NCBI GenBank assembly: GCA_030725715.1
Contig: JANRFG010000018.1
Coordinates: 1-64,000, forward strand
From: Opitutales bacterium
GTDB taxonomy: Bacteria; Verrucomicrobiota; Verrucomicrobiia; Opitutales; UBA953
DNA: 64,000 nt
Direction of reading: 5' to 3'
The first letter of the stretch is position 1. Each line of letters starts with the position of its first letter. The translations under genes were made by a program, and so were the position numbers. The notes beneath the pieces are model-generated. The model was not told the origin of the DNA. It saw only the letters and a program-made list of their open reading frames with translations, and did not search any database. Below, piece by piece: positions 33,279 through 42,003 of this stretch.

Positions 33279-34967
33279 ATGAGCACACCCGAGCACGCCC
33301 GCCAACACTCCGCCGCCGTCGTCGACGGCCCCGATCGCGCCCCCAGCCGAGCGATGCTCCGGGCGGTGGGCTTCGATGACGCCGACTTCCAGAAGCCCGT
33401 GGTCGGCATCGCCTCGACCTGGTCCATGGTCACCCCTTGCAACATGCACATCGACCGCCTGGCCACCGAGGCCGCCAAGGGCGCCGACGCGGCCGGCGGG
33501 AAAGCGGTGATTTTCGGCACCATCACCGTCTCCGACGGCATCTCGATGGGCACCCCCGGCATGCGCTATTCGCTCGTCTCGCGTGAGATCATCGCGGACT
33601 CCATCGAAGCCGTGACCGGCGCCGAAGGCTTCGACGGACTCGTCGCCATCGGCGGCTGCGACAAGAACATGCCCGGCTGCGTCATGGCGATGGCCCGCAT
33701 GAACCGTCCCTCCGTCTTCGTCTACGGCGGCACCATCGTCCCCGGCCTGCACAAGGGCAAGGCCGCCGACATCGTCACGGTCTTCGAGGCCGTCGGCCAG
33801 CACTCTGCCAAGCAGATCGATGACGCCGAGCTCAAGGAGATCGAGAAGTGCTCCATCCCGGGCGAAGGCTCGTGCGGCGGCATGTACACCGCCAACACCA
33901 TGGCCTCGGCCATCGAAGCCATGGGCCTGAGCCTGCCGGACAGCTCCGCGCAGCTCGCGAACTCCAAGGACAAGCTCGTCGACTGCGAACGCGCCGGCAA
34001 GGCCGTGCTCGAGCTGCTCAAGAAGAAGATCCGTCCGTCGGACATCATTACGAAGAAGGCGATCGAGAACGCGATCGTCACGGTCATCGCCCTCGGCGGT
34101 TCGACGAACGCCGTCCTGCACCTCATCGCCATCGGCCACTCCGCGGGCATCAAGGTCACCCTCGAGGACTTCGAGCGCATCGGCCGCAAGGTCCCCGTGC
34201 TGGCGGACCTGAAGCCCAGCGGCAAATACAACATGGCCCACTTCGTGCGCATCGGCGGCCTCCAGCCGCTGCTCAAGATGCTGCTCGACGCCGGCCTGCT
34301 CCATGGCGACTGCATGACCGTCACCGGCCAGACCGTGGCGGAGAACCTCGCGAACGTCGGCCCCTACTCCGCCGACCAGGACGTGGTGCGCCCGATGAGC
34401 AATCCCATCAAGGCCGACAGCCACCTGCGCGTCCTCCGCGGCAACCTCGCCCCGCACGGCGCGCTCGCCAAGATCACGGGCAAGGAAGGCAGCTCCTTCA
34501 CGGGCCACGCCATCGTCTACGAATCCGAGGAGGCCTCGCTCCGCGGCATCCTCGACGGCGAAGTGAAGGACGGCCACGTGATCGTCATCCGCAACGAAGG
34601 CCCCAAGGGCGGCCCCGGCATGCGCGAGATGCTCGGACCCACCAGCGCCGTCATGGGCAAGGGCATGGGCAAGACGGTGGCCCTGATCACCGACGGACGC
34701 TTCTCCGGCGGTAGCCACGGCTTCGTCGTCGGCCACGTCTCCCCGGAAGCCGCCTCCGGCGGCCCGCTCGCCATCGTCAAGAACGGCGACCGCATCCATA
34801 TCGACGCCGTGAAGAACGAGCTCAACCTCGAACTGTCGGACGAAGAGATCGCCCGCCGCCTCAAGGATTGGCAGCCCTCGCCCTGCAAGGAGAAGCGCGG
34901 CGTCCTGGCCAAGTACGCCAAGCAGGTGAAGTCGGCCTCGGAAGGCGCCATCACCGACGGCGACTGA
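33279..34967 (+). CDS. ilvD: Dihydroxy-acid dehydratase
   Basis: 562 residues from ATG 33279. Converts dihydroxy-isovalerate and -methylvalerate to the keto acids of valine and isoleucine. The iron-sulfur cluster cysteines are in [10 protein letters not shown] near 128-137 and [15 protein letters not shown] near 200. [20 protein letters not shown] near 475 is the catalytic block. It probably has its own transcript and ends at the terminator after 34988. It is divergent from scpB. Confidence 0.96.
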   Translation: MSTPEHARQHSAAVVDGPDRAPSRAMLRAVGFDDADFQKPVVGIASTWSMVTPCNMHIDRLATEAAKGADAAGGKAVIFGTITVSDGISMGTPGMRYSLVSREIIADSIEAVTGAEGFDGLVAIGGCDKNMPGCVMAMARMNRPSVFVYGGTIVPGLHKGKAADIVTVFEAVGQHSAKQIDDAELKEIEKCSIPGEGSCGGMYTANTMASAIEAMGLSLPDSSAQLANSKDKLVDCERAGKAVLELLKKKIRPSDIITKKAIENAIVTVIALGGSTNAVLHLIAIGHSAGIKVTLEDFERIGRKVPVLADLKPSGKYNMAHFVRIGGLQPLLKMLLDAGLLHGDCMTVTGQTVAENLANVGPYSADQDVVRPMSNPIKADSHLRVLRGNLAPHGALAKITGKEGSSFTGHAIVYESEEASLRGILDGEVKDGHVIVIRNEGPKGGPGMREMLGPTSAVMGKGMGKTVALITDGRFSGGSHGFVVGHVSPEAASGGPLAIVKNGDRIHIDAVKNELNLELSDEEIARRLKDWQPSPCKEKRGVLAKYAKQVKSASEGAITDGD

Positions 34968-34987
34968 GGTCTTCCTGAACGGAAATG

Positions 34988-35020
34988 AAAGGGCGGACGC
35001 CTCGGCGGTCCGCCCTTTTT
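34988..35020 (+). terminator. Rho-independent terminator after ilvD
   Basis: An 11-bp stem (AAAGGGCGGAC with GTCCGCCCTTT), a nine-base loop and a T tract. Confidence 0.92.
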
Positions 35021-35021
35021 G

Positions 35022-35050
35022 TTGCAAGCCCTGCGGGGCGAGGGAGAATC
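35022..35050 (+). promoter_or_regulatory. Putative pgi promoter, near-leaderless
   Basis: TTGCAA at 35022-35027, 16 bases, GAGAAT (four of six) at 35044-35049, then nine bases to the GTG at 35059. Confidence 0.4.
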
Positions 35051-35058
35051 AGGTCATC

Positions 35059-36636
35059 GTGGCCTCCTCCTTCGACCTCTACCGCCAGCAGCTCCTCAAC
35101 TTCCCTGAACTCGGCGTCTCGCTCGACTTCAGCCGCGCGCCCGCCCCGGCGGGCTTCGCCGAGAAGATGGCGCCGGCCCTCGCCAAGGCCTTCGCCGACA
35201 TGGCCGCCTTGGAAAAGGGCGCCGTCGCCAACCCTGACGAGAAACGCATGGTCGGCCACTACTGGCTGCGCGCGCCGGAACTCGCGCCCGACGCGAAGAT
35301 CGCCGACGACGTGAAGGCGGCCGTCGAAGCCATCGCCGGCTTCGCGGCGCAGGTCCACGCGGGCCAGGTCAAAGGCTCCGCCGGCAAGTTCACCGACCTC
35401 CTCTGCATCGGCATCGGCGGCTCGGCCCTCGGCCCGCAGTTCGTGGCCGACGCGCTGGGCGGCAAGGCGGACAAGCTCCGCGTCCACTTCATCGACAACA
35501 CCGACCCGGACGGCATCGACCGCGTCTTCGACGGCCTCGGCGGCCGACTGGGCACCACGCTCGCGATCGTGACCTCGAAATCCGGCAGCACGCCCGAACC
35601 CCGCAACGGCCAGCTCGAGGCCGCGCTACGCTGGAAGCAGGCCGGACTTGCCTTCGCCGCGCACGCCGTCGCCGTCACCGGCGAAGGCAGCCAGCTCGAC
35701 CAGGTCGCCGTCGCCGAAAAGTGGCTCGCCCGTTTCCCCATGTGGGATTGGGTCGGCGGACGCACGAGCGAGATCGGCCCGGTCGGGCTCCTGCCGGCCG
35801 CCCTGCAGGGATTGGACATCCGCGGCCTGCTCGCCGGCGCCCGCGAGATGGACGTCCTGACGCGCGTTCCCGACGCCGCCCGTAATCCGGCCGCGGCGAT
35901 GGCGCTGGCCTGGCATCACCTCACCGAAGGGCGCGGCTCCAAGGCCATGGTGGTGCTCCCTTACAAGGACCGACTGCTGCTGTTCTCCCGTTACCTCCAG
36001 CAACTCGTCATGGAGTCGATCGGCAAGGAGCACGACCTCCAAGGCCGCCAGGTCTTCCAAGGACTGACCGTCTACGGCAACAAGGGATCGACCGACCAGC
36101 ACGCCTACGTGCAGCAGCTCCGCGATGGTGTGAATAACTTTTTCGCCGTGTTCATCGAAGTCCTCAAGGACCGCGAAGGCGCCTCGCCCGAGGTCGAGCC
36201 CGGCGTGACCTCCGGGGACTACCTGCAGGCCTTCCTGCTGGGTACCCGCGAAGCCCTTTCCGGCAGCGGGCGCGCCAACATCACCATCACCCTCCAGCAG
36301 GTGGACGCCCGGGCCATCGGCATGCTGATCGCGCTGTTCGAAAGGGCCGTCGGGCTCTACGCCAACCTCCTTGGCATCAACGCCTACCACCAGCCTGGCG
36401 TCGAAGCCGGCAAGAAGGCCGCCTCCGAGACCCTGAAAATCCGCGCCGCCGCCCTCGCCGCCTTGGCCAGATCCAAGGGCAAATGGCTCTCCGCACGGCA
36501 GGTTTGCGAGGAAATTGCTCTTGAGGGGAAGGAGGAATTGGTGTTCAAAGTCCTCCTGCACGTTTCCGCCAACCCCGGCGCGATCACTCGACAGGATTCT
36601 CCTGACCCCGGGCTCACTCTCTTCCGTCATTCCTAA
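35059..36636 (+). CDS. pgi: Glucose-6-phosphate isomerase
   Basis: 525 residues, GTG start. Interconverts glucose-6-phosphate and fructose-6-phosphate. The SIS-domain blocks [16 protein letters not shown] near 115, [16 protein letters not shown] near 175, and [16 protein letters not shown] near 315 are clear, with [24 protein letters not shown] near 335-360. The C-terminal 100 residues are a less common extension ending in a winged-helix-like fold ([17 protein letters not shown]). It lies between the ilvD terminator and the C-rich leader of the next gene. Confidence 0.94.
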   Translation: MASSFDLYRQQLLNFPELGVSLDFSRAPAPAGFAEKMAPALAKAFADMAALEKGAVANPDEKRMVGHYWLRAPELAPDAKIADDVKAAVEAIAGFAAQVHAGQVKGSAGKFTDLLCIGIGGSALGPQFVADALGGKADKLRVHFIDNTDPDGIDRVFDGLGGRLGTTLAIVTSKSGSTPEPRNGQLEAALRWKQAGLAFAAHAVAVTGEGSQLDQVAVAEKWLARFPMWDWVGGRTSEIGPVGLLPAALQGLDIRGLLAGAREMDVLTRVPDAARNPAAAMALAWHHLTEGRGSKAMVVLPYKDRLLLFSRYLQQLVMESIGKEHDLQGRQVFQGLTVYGNKGSTDQHAYVQQLRDGVNNFFAVFIEVLKDREGASPEVEPGVTSGDYLQAFLLGTREALSGSGRANITITLQQVDARAIGMLIALFERAVGLYANLLGINAYHQPGVEAGKKAASETLKIRAAALAALARSKGKWLSARQVCEEIALEGKEELVFKVLLHVSANPGAITRQDSPDPGLTLFRHS

Positions 36637-36657
36637 CCCCCTTCCTACCCCTACCCC
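36637..36657 (+). repeat. C-rich leader, complement of the GGGGTA repeat
   Basis: The space between the pgi stop and the next ATG is a C-rich tract whose complement reads GGGGTAGGGGTAGG plus a GGGGG run, closely matching the G-run element at 1945-1977. Confidence 0.5.
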
Positions 36658-37599
36658 ATGAAACCGAAGCTCAACGCCTTCCTGCGCATCCTGACCGTCG
36701 TGCTGGCCCTCGCCGCCGTCGCTTTTGCGTTCCTGCTGAAAGGCAAGATGGACGCCGCCCTCACCAGCACCGCCTGGGCGGTCACCGACCCCGAAGTCAA
36801 GGCCGGCAAGGAATACGACGCCCGCATGACCTCGCTGGCCGCCGTGAAAGGCATCCTCGACGCCAAGCGCAAGGAGATCGAAGAAGCCAACCTGGCCAAG
36901 AAGGACCTCAACGCCGACATCGCCGACAAGAAGACGAAGATCGAAGGCCTCACCGCCGCCAATACCACCCTCGAAGGCGAACGCGCCGAGCTCACCCGCA
37001 AGCGCGACGAACTCGCCGCCCAGCTCACCGACGCCAACAGCAAGAAGGACGGCGCCGTCGCCGAGCTGACCACCGTCAAGGAAGACCTCGTCCGCGCGAC
37101 CGAGAAGGCCGCCGGCATGTTCACCAAGGAACAGCTCGCCGAGATCGAAGCCAAGGCCACCGCGGCCGAACAACTCGCCGCCGACCTCCGCGGCAAGTAC
37201 ACCGCCCTGCATGCCTGGACCTCCCGCGCCGCCGAGAACCCCGCTCCGGGTGGTTTCCAGCGCGACCCCTTCGGTGAGCCCGCCAAGGAAGGCGATGCCC
37301 CGACCGCCGTCGCCGTGACCGTCGAAGCCGCCACCGACTCCGTCCTGACCAACGTCCTGGCCCTCGACGCCAAGTCCGGCATCGTCGCCTTCTCCGTCGG
37401 CGAAGCCAACGGCATCAAGAAAAAGGCCATCTTCGACGTGAAGGTCGACGGCAAGAAGATCGGCAAGGTCCAGATCTCTTCGGTGAAGGGAGCCCTCTCC
37501 TACGGCCAGCTCCAGCCCGACAAGGACCTCGACCTCGGCGCCATCGCCAAGGCCGCCGCGGTCTCCCTTGTCCCTTCCACCAAGCTCGCCAGCAAGTAA
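36658..37599 (+). CDS. Membrane-anchored coiled-coil protein, 313 aa
   Basis: No family recognised. One N-terminal membrane helix (about 9-28), then residues 60-175 form a long heptad-rich coiled coil (KRKEIEEANLAKKDLNADIADKKTKIEGL and following, with many Leu at four/three spacing). After a G-P-x-G linker near 200 a compact C-terminal domain begins (AVTVEAATDSVLTNVLALDAKSGIVAFSVG) ending in a SLVPSTKLASK tail. Probably periplasmic. It is followed after one base by the small lipoprotein gene, so both may act together. Confidence 0.7.
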   Translation: MKPKLNAFLRILTVVLALAAVAFAFLLKGKMDAALTSTAWAVTDPEVKAGKEYDARMTSLAAVKGILDAKRKEIEEANLAKKDLNADIADKKTKIEGLTAANTTLEGERAELTRKRDELAAQLTDANSKKDGAVAELTTVKEDLVRATEKAAGMFTKEQLAEIEAKATAAEQLAADLRGKYTALHAWTSRAAENPAPGGFQRDPFGEPAKEGDAPTAVAVTVEAATDSVLTNVLALDAKSGIVAFSVGEANGIKKKAIFDVKVDGKKIGKVQISSVKGALSYGQLQPDKDLDLGAIAKAAAVSLVPSTKLASK

Positions 37600-37600
37600 G

Positions 37601-37771
37601 ATGTCCGCCCGCCTCACCATCGCGCTCGCCCTCCTCGCCTGCCTCGCCGGCCTGGTCGGCTGCGAGACCGTCGAGAAGCCGGCCGACTCCATGCTGCCGC
37701 AGTCTCAGCCTGCCAACTGGCAGGGCGGCCTCCCCGGCGTCTCGACGCCCGGAGCCGGCTACCGCCGCTGA
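37601..37771 (+). CDS. Small lipoprotein, 56 aa
   Basis: A type II signal peptide (about 1-20) with lipobox LVGC at the lipidated cysteine 21, then only 35 residues (ETVEKPADSMLPQSQ and a glycine/proline-rich end with no recognisable domain). It begins one base after the coiled-coil gene and its stop overlaps the rsmI start (TGATG). Likely attached to a membrane; function unknown. Confidence 0.7.
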   Translation: MSARLTIALALLACLAGLVGCETVEKPADSMLPQSQPANWQGGLPGVSTPGAGYRR

Positions 37772-38490
37772 TGACCGCCCGCGACGCAGGCGCCGACGGC
37801 CGCCCGGCCGGCCGGCTCTGGGTCGTGGCCACTCCTCTGGGCAACCTCGGCGACATCACCGCCCGGGCCCGCGAGGCCATCGCCGAATGCGACCTCGTGG
37901 CCTGTGAGGACACGCGGGTGACCGGCGGCCTGCTTCGTCATCTCGGGACCTCGAAGCCGATGCTCGCCTATCACGAGCACAACGAAAAGGACGCCGCGGT
38001 GCTCATCGCCGACAAGGTGGCCGGCGGCGCCCGCATCGCCTTGATCACCGACGCCGGCACGCCCGGCATCAGCGACCCTGGCTTCCGCGTGACCCGCGAA
38101 TGCCGACGCCGCGGACTGACCGTCACGCCCCTGCCCGGCCCCTGCGCCATCGTCGCCCTGCTCTCCGCTTCAGGGCTGCCGACCAACGCCTTCCGGTTCG
38201 TCGGCTTCCTGGCGCCGAAATCGGCGGCCCGGCGGCGCTTCCTCGAAGGCCTCAAGCCCGCGGACGAGACCGTCGTGCTCCACGAATCCTGCCACCGGAT
38301 CGGCGACTTCCTCGACGAGATGCTCGAGATCCTCGGCCCGGCCCGGGTCGTCTGCGTCGGCCGGGAACTCACGAAGCTGCACGAGACCATCCGCACCGGG
38401 CCTCTGGCCGAGCTGGTGCCGGCCTTGAAGAGCGGCTCGCTCAAGGGCGAATTCACGGTGGCGATCGCGCCGGCCGACTTCGTCCTCTGA
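37771..38490 (+). CDS. rsmI: 16S rRNA 2'-O-ribose C1402 methyltransferase
   Basis: 239 residues, a tetrapyrrole-methylase-fold enzyme. LWVVATPLGNLGDITARA at about 12-29, AECDLVACEDTRVTGGLL, AYHEHNEKDAA, LITDAGTPGISDPGFR and LPGPCAIVALLSASGLPTN are the characteristic RsmI blocks. It lacks the extra C-terminal region of E. coli RsmI (286 residues). Start overlaps the lipoprotein stop by two bases. Confidence 0.95.
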   Translation: MTARDAGADGRPAGRLWVVATPLGNLGDITARAREAIAECDLVACEDTRVTGGLLRHLGTSKPMLAYHEHNEKDAAVLIADKVAGGARIALITDAGTPGISDPGFRVTRECRRRGLTVTPLPGPCAIVALLSASGLPTNAFRFVGFLAPKSAARRRFLEGLKPADETVVLHESCHRIGDFLDEMLEILGPARVVCVGRELTKLHETIRTGPLAELVPALKSGSLKGEFTVAIAPADFVL

Positions 38491-38503
38491 CCCTTATCGC
38501 GGG

Positions 38504-38533
38504 TTGACCAGCCGGGCGGTCCGACCGCATCCT
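38504..38533 (+). promoter_or_regulatory. Putative promoter of the 38542 gene, near-leaderless
   Basis: TTGACC at 38504-38509, 17-18 bases, then CATCCT at 38528-38533, eight bases before the ATG at 38542. Confidence 0.4.
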
Positions 38534-38541
38534 AGCGGCCA

Positions 38542-39153
38542 ATGGCGGGTTTCGACGACAGTCTGGTCCGCGAGTATTTCGAGATGAACGGTTTCTTCGT
38601 GCGTCAGTCGCGCAAGTACGCCGTCCAATCCCGCCGGAAACGCGCCGACGAAGAAGGCGACCTGCTGGTGATCAATCCGTCGCCCCGCCGCGGAGGCGAG
38701 ATTCCGTTCCAGCTGTTCAGTTCCGACCTGCCCGGCCTGTCCACCGCCGTGGTGGCGGTGAAGGCCTGGCACACGACGAAAGCCATCACGCCGACGATGA
38801 TCAAGAAGGGCGACCTGCTGGAATTCGTCCGCAAGGAAGCGGTCGAAGCGGCCAAGGAGGCCTTCGCCGACCTCACGCCGACCGAGGGTCAGCCCCTCGC
38901 CAAGGTCCTCGTGCTCCCGGGCATCCCGGCCGCCGAGCCGCAGCGCTCCGAAAGCATCACGCTGCTCCGGGAGAGCGGCGTGGACCATGTGCTGACCTTC
39001 CGGACCATCCTCGAGAACCTGGTCCAAGCGGTCGAATCGAACCAGAGCTACGCGAAATCCGACACCTTGCAGTTGCTCCGCCTCCTCCGCATCTACGATA
39101 TGGTCAAGGCCGCCCAGCTCGAGCTGTTCGGTTCCGCCCTCCCCCCGAAGTGA
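38542..39153 (+). CDS. Conserved-looking hypothetical protein, 203 aa
   Basis: Not recognised. No signal peptide or membrane segment. The N-terminus (SLVREYFEMNGFFVRQSRKY) and the strand-rich middle (VVAVKAWHTTKAITPTM) hint at a restriction-endonuclease-like or nucleotide-binding fold, but I see no catalytic motif. The C-terminal half is helical and ends in LLRLLRIYDMVKAAQLELFG. It is followed by lpxA with a GTGA overlap, and so is translated with the lipid A gene. Confidence 0.65.
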   Translation: MAGFDDSLVREYFEMNGFFVRQSRKYAVQSRRKRADEEGDLLVINPSPRRGGEIPFQLFSSDLPGLSTAVVAVKAWHTTKAITPTMIKKGDLLEFVRKEAVEAAKEAFADLTPTEGQPLAKVLVLPGIPAAEPQRSESITLLRESGVDHVLTFRTILENLVQAVESNQSYAKSDTLQLLRLLRIYDMVKAAQLELFGSALPPK

Positions 39154-39929
39154 TCCATTCCTCCGCCCAGGTCCACCCTTCCGCCCGCCTCGCGCCCGAC
39201 GTCGAGGTCGGACCGTGCGCGATCATCGAGGCCGGCGCGGCGCTCGGGGCCGGCTGCCGCGTCGCGGCGCACGCGATCGTCAAAGCCCGGGCCCGCCTCG
39301 GCGCGGGCGTGCGCGTCGACCACTTCGCGGTCGTCGGCGGCGATCCGCAGGACCTCGCCTTCGACCCCGCGACGGACTCCGGGACGGTCATCGGCGACCG
39401 CACGGTGATCCGTGAGCATGTCACGGTCCATCGGGCCACCAAGGCCGGCGAGAACACGATCGTCGGCGCCGACGGCCTCCTCATGGCCGGCAGCCACGTC
39501 GCCCACGACTGCGTGCTCGGCGACCACGTCATCCTCGCGAACGGCTGCATGCTCGGCGGCCACGTGCACGTCGGCGACCGCGCGTTCGTCAGCGGCGGCG
39601 TCGCGGTCCACCAATTCTGCCGCATCGGCGGCGGCGCCCTCGTCTCCGGCAACGCGGTCATCACCGAAGACGTGCCGCCGAACGCCCTCGCGCACGGCCG
39701 CAACCTCGTCGCCGGCCTCAACCTGGTCGGGCTGCGACGCCGCGCGGTGCCGGCCGCGGCCGTCGCCGAGATCAAGCGAGCCTATCATGCGGTCTACGCC
39801 TCGCAGGGCGCCTGCGCCGCGCTCGCGCAGGAAGCCCTGGCGACCGGCGCTTACCGGACCACGGAAGCGCGCGACTTCCTGAACTTCTTCCTCGGCGGCA
39901 AGCGCGGCCGCTTCGTCTCGCCCGCATGA
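39150..39929 (+). CDS. lpxA: Acyl-ACP-UDP-GlcNAc O-acyltransferase
   Basis: 259 residues, GTG start overlapping the previous stop. The left-handed beta-helix hexapeptide repeats run from IHSSAQVHPSARLAPDVEVG to about 175. The catalytic histidine is in LLMAGSHVAHDCVLG near 115, and the C-terminal helical part begins around 190. It is the first step of lipid A synthesis, so this bacterium should have lipopolysaccharide. lpxC, lpxD and fabZ, frequent neighbours, are not here. Confidence 0.93.
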   Translation: MIHSSAQVHPSARLAPDVEVGPCAIIEAGAALGAGCRVAAHAIVKARARLGAGVRVDHFAVVGGDPQDLAFDPATDSGTVIGDRTVIREHVTVHRATKAGENTIVGADGLLMAGSHVAHDCVLGDHVILANGCMLGGHVHVGDRAFVSGGVAVHQFCRIGGGALVSGNAVITEDVPPNALAHGRNLVAGLNLVGLRRRAVPAAAVAEIKRAYHAVYASQGACAALAQEALATGAYRTTEARDFLNFFLGGKRGRFVSPA

Positions 39930-40828
39930 GCGCGCTTCCCATCGCCGTCACTTGCGGAGATCCGGCCGGCGTCGGACCGGAACTCCTCGCGTCTTGGCTC
40001 AAGGCCAACCCCGAGCAGGCCGACTCGGTGATGCCCATCGGCCCGGCCGACTGGATCGCCTCGCTCGGCCGCGGGCTCGCCGTCGGACCGGCGGACTACC
40101 GCACGCACCTCGGCCAACCCGACGATGCCGGTCAACTCATCGCGATCGAAGCGATGGAACTCGCCGCCCGCGGCACGACCGGCGGTCGTTTCGCCGCGGT
40201 CGTCACCGGGCCGGTCAACAAGAAGGGCCTCGCCGGCGTGGGCTATGACTTCCCCGGACAGACCGAATTCTTCGCCTCGCGCTGGAACGGCGAGCCCGTC
40301 ATGGCGTTCGCCGGCGGCAGGATGACCGTCGGACTCGTCACCTGGCACATCCCGCTCGCCGAAGTGCCACGCTCCGTGACCGGCGCGGACGTCCGTCGGA
40401 CCGTGCTCGCGCTGATCGCCCTGCGCAAGAAACTGGGCGACCATAACCCGCGGATCGCGGTGTGCGGCGTCAATCCGCACGCCGGCGAAGGCGGCCTGCT
40501 CGGACAAGAGGACGATCGCATCATCCGGCCCGCCGTGGAAGCCTTGCGCGCCGCCGGCCACGACGTCACCGGCCCGCTCCCGGGCGACACCGTCTTCCAT
40601 CGCCATCTGCAGGGTGACTTCGACGCCGTCGCCGCGACCTACCACGACCAAGGCCTCGCTCCGCTGAAGGCCGTGGACTTCTCGACTTCGGCCAACCTCA
40701 GCCTCGGCCTGCGCCATGTGCGCACGAGCCCTGACCATGGCACCGCCTACGAGCTCGCCGGCAAAGGGCAGGCGGACCGCGGCAGCTTCGATGCGGCGAT
40801 GCGCCTGGCGCGGCTGCTTTCCGCGTGA
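39926..40828 (+). CDS. pdxA: 4-hydroxythreonine-4-phosphate dehydrogenase
   Basis: 300 residues. Oxidises the phosphothreonine intermediate in the DXP-dependent route to vitamin B6. GDPAGVGPELL near 11-21, VVTGPVNKKGL near 92, the metal-binding His in TWHIPL near 139, YHDQGLAPLK near 238 and SPDHGTAYELAGKG near 270 are the PdxA signatures. E. coli PdxA is 329 residues. Start overlaps lpxA by four bases; stop overlaps the next start by one base. Confidence 0.94.
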   Translation: MSALPIAVTCGDPAGVGPELLASWLKANPEQADSVMPIGPADWIASLGRGLAVGPADYRTHLGQPDDAGQLIAIEAMELAARGTTGGRFAAVVTGPVNKKGLAGVGYDFPGQTEFFASRWNGEPVMAFAGGRMTVGLVTWHIPLAEVPRSVTGADVRRTVLALIALRKKLGDHNPRIAVCGVNPHAGEGGLLGQEDDRIIRPAVEALRAAGHDVTGPLPGDTVFHRHLQGDFDAVAATYHDQGLAPLKAVDFSTSANLSLGLRHVRTSPDHGTAYELAGKGQADRGSFDAAMRLARLLSA

Positions 40829-41622
40829 TGCGCGCGTGGCTGCTCTGGTGCGTCACCTGCCTGTCGTCGGTCGCGGGCGAGCGACGCATCGCGAGCTATA
40901 GTCCGGGCGCGACGCAGACCTTGCTCGACCTCGGCGGCGGCGCGGAGATCGTCATGGCGACCCGCTGGTGTCCGCTCCCGGACGACCATCCTGCCGCGCG
41001 TTCCGCGGACATCTTCCTGCCCGACCTCGAGCGATTGTTGCTGGCCAAGCCCGACCTTGTGATCATCCCGCGGATGGCGAATCCGCTCTGGGCCGAGAAG
41101 TGCGCCGGAGCCGGACTGCGCACGCTGGTGCTCCATCGTGAGTCGGCGGATTCCGTGAGCGAGGACATCCGCCGGATCGGCGAGGCGACCGGACGGATCG
41201 ACCAGGCACGACTTATCTCCGACGTGTTGACGAAGCGTCCGAGCGGAGAGCTGCGACCGATCCTCATCGTCTGGGACGGCGTCATGGCGGGCCCGGGATG
41301 TTACCTCGCCGGGCCCTTGGCAGCGGCGGGATGGAAGTCCGCCCTGCCCCAAGGGACTTGGCTGAAGTTCGACTGGGAGCTTTTGGCGAATGCGAAGCCG
41401 GAAGCCGTGCTATGGATTCAGAACGGCCCCAAGGACGGACCGATTGGCTTGTATGCGGAAAAAGCCGCCGAAATGAAAGGGCTGCCCTCGATTCGGAGCC
41501 TGCCTTGCGTGGTCAAGGAACGGGTCTACCAGACGTATAATCGTAGCAACTGGTTGCCTGGCAGTGGTTTAAATAAAGTCCAAGCCGATCTTCGCCGCTT
41601 GCGGGAGCAGACCGGGCCCTGA
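40828..41622 (+). CDS. BtuF-like periplasmic substrate-binding protein
   Basis: 264 residues from ATG 40828. An N-terminal signal peptide (hydrophobic 4-14, likely cleaved near SVAG) precedes RRIASYSPGATQTLLDLGGGAEIV, the opening block of class III binding proteins for B12, haem or siderophores. The second lobe contains the WLKFDWELLANAKPEAVLWI region. No permease or ATPase gene is adjacent, so the transporter partner must be elsewhere. Start is one base inside the pdxA stop. Ligand not known. Confidence 0.72.
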   Translation: MRAWLLWCVTCLSSVAGERRIASYSPGATQTLLDLGGGAEIVMATRWCPLPDDHPAARSADIFLPDLERLLLAKPDLVIIPRMANPLWAEKCAGAGLRTLVLHRESADSVSEDIRRIGEATGRIDQARLISDVLTKRPSGELRPILIVWDGVMAGPGCYLAGPLAAAGWKSALPQGTWLKFDWELLANAKPEAVLWIQNGPKDGPIGLYAEKAAEMKGLPSIRSLPCVVKERVYQTYNRSNWLPGSGLNKVQADLRRLREQTGP

Positions 41623-41655
41623 GGGATTCCCGGGGCAAGATTGGCCTTCGGTCGA

Positions 41656-41683
41656 TTGACAGCGGGCCGATTTGGACGACACT
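41656..41683 (+). promoter_or_regulatory. Promoter of the CPC-repeat gene
   Basis: TTGACA at 41656-41661, a 16-base spacer, GACACT at 41678-41683. With the start at 41697 the leader would be about seven bases. Confidence 0.5.
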
Positions 41684-41696
41684 GATGGTCCACACC

Positions 41697-41948
41697 ATGA
41701 ACTCCAAGTTCCTCAAGTTCCTCGCCCTCACCGTCGGTCTCCTCGCCGTCACCGCTTCCTTCGTCAGCGCCGAAGAGAAGAAGGATGGCAAGTGCCCCTG
41801 CGAAAAGGAAAAGCCCAAGGCCGCCGTCGTCGCTGAAGAAAAGAAGGACGGCAAGTGCCCTTGCGAAAAGGAAAAGCCCAAGGCTGTCGCCGGCGAAGAG
41901 AAGAAGGACGGCAAGTGCCCCTGCGAGAAGGAAAAGCCGAAGGCCTAA
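41697..41948 (+). CDS. Secreted triplicate CPC-repeat protein
   Basis: 83 residues from ATG 41697 (an in-frame ATG lies at 41685, but that is one base from the -10). A signal peptide (about 1-24, cleaved after VSA) is followed by three near-identical 17-residue units of the form EEKKDGKCPCEKEKPKA, joined by AVVA and VAG linkers. Nothing else remains in the mature protein. Each unit has one Cys-Pro-Cys pair and is very rich in Lys and Glu, so metal or thiol chemistry in the periplasm or outside is likely, but this is inference. The 51-base units are at 41772-41822, 41835-41885 and 41895-41945. It has its own promoter and terminator. Confidence 0.75.
   Translation: MNSKFLKFLALTVGLLAVTASFVSAEEKKDGKCPCEKEKPKAAVVAEEKKDGKCPCEKEKPKAVAGEEKKDGKCPCEKEKPKA
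41772..41945 (+). repeat. Three 51-base direct repeats inside the CPC-repeat gene
   Basis: Units at 41772-41822, 41835-41885 and 41895-41945, differing at a few third codon positions; linkers are 12 and 9 bases. They code for the repeated Cys-Pro-Cys units. Third-position differences suggest selection on the protein. Confidence 0.85.
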
Positions 41949-41967
41949 CCTTCCCGCTCAGGCGATC

Positions 41968-41997
41968 AAAGGACGAACCCTCGGGTTCGTCCTTTTT
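41968..41997 (+). terminator. Rho-independent terminator after the CPC-repeat gene
   Basis: A 12-bp perfect stem (AAAGGACGAACC with GGTTCGTCCTTT), CTCG loop and T tract. It also lies just beyond the stop of the convergent HAD gene. Confidence 0.93.
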
Positions 41998-42003
41998 GTT
42001 GGC

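Noticed and set aside
41772-41945. CRISPR or satellite reading of the three 51-base repeats
   Set aside because: They are in frame in a gene with a signal peptide, promoter and terminator; third-position changes point to protein selection.
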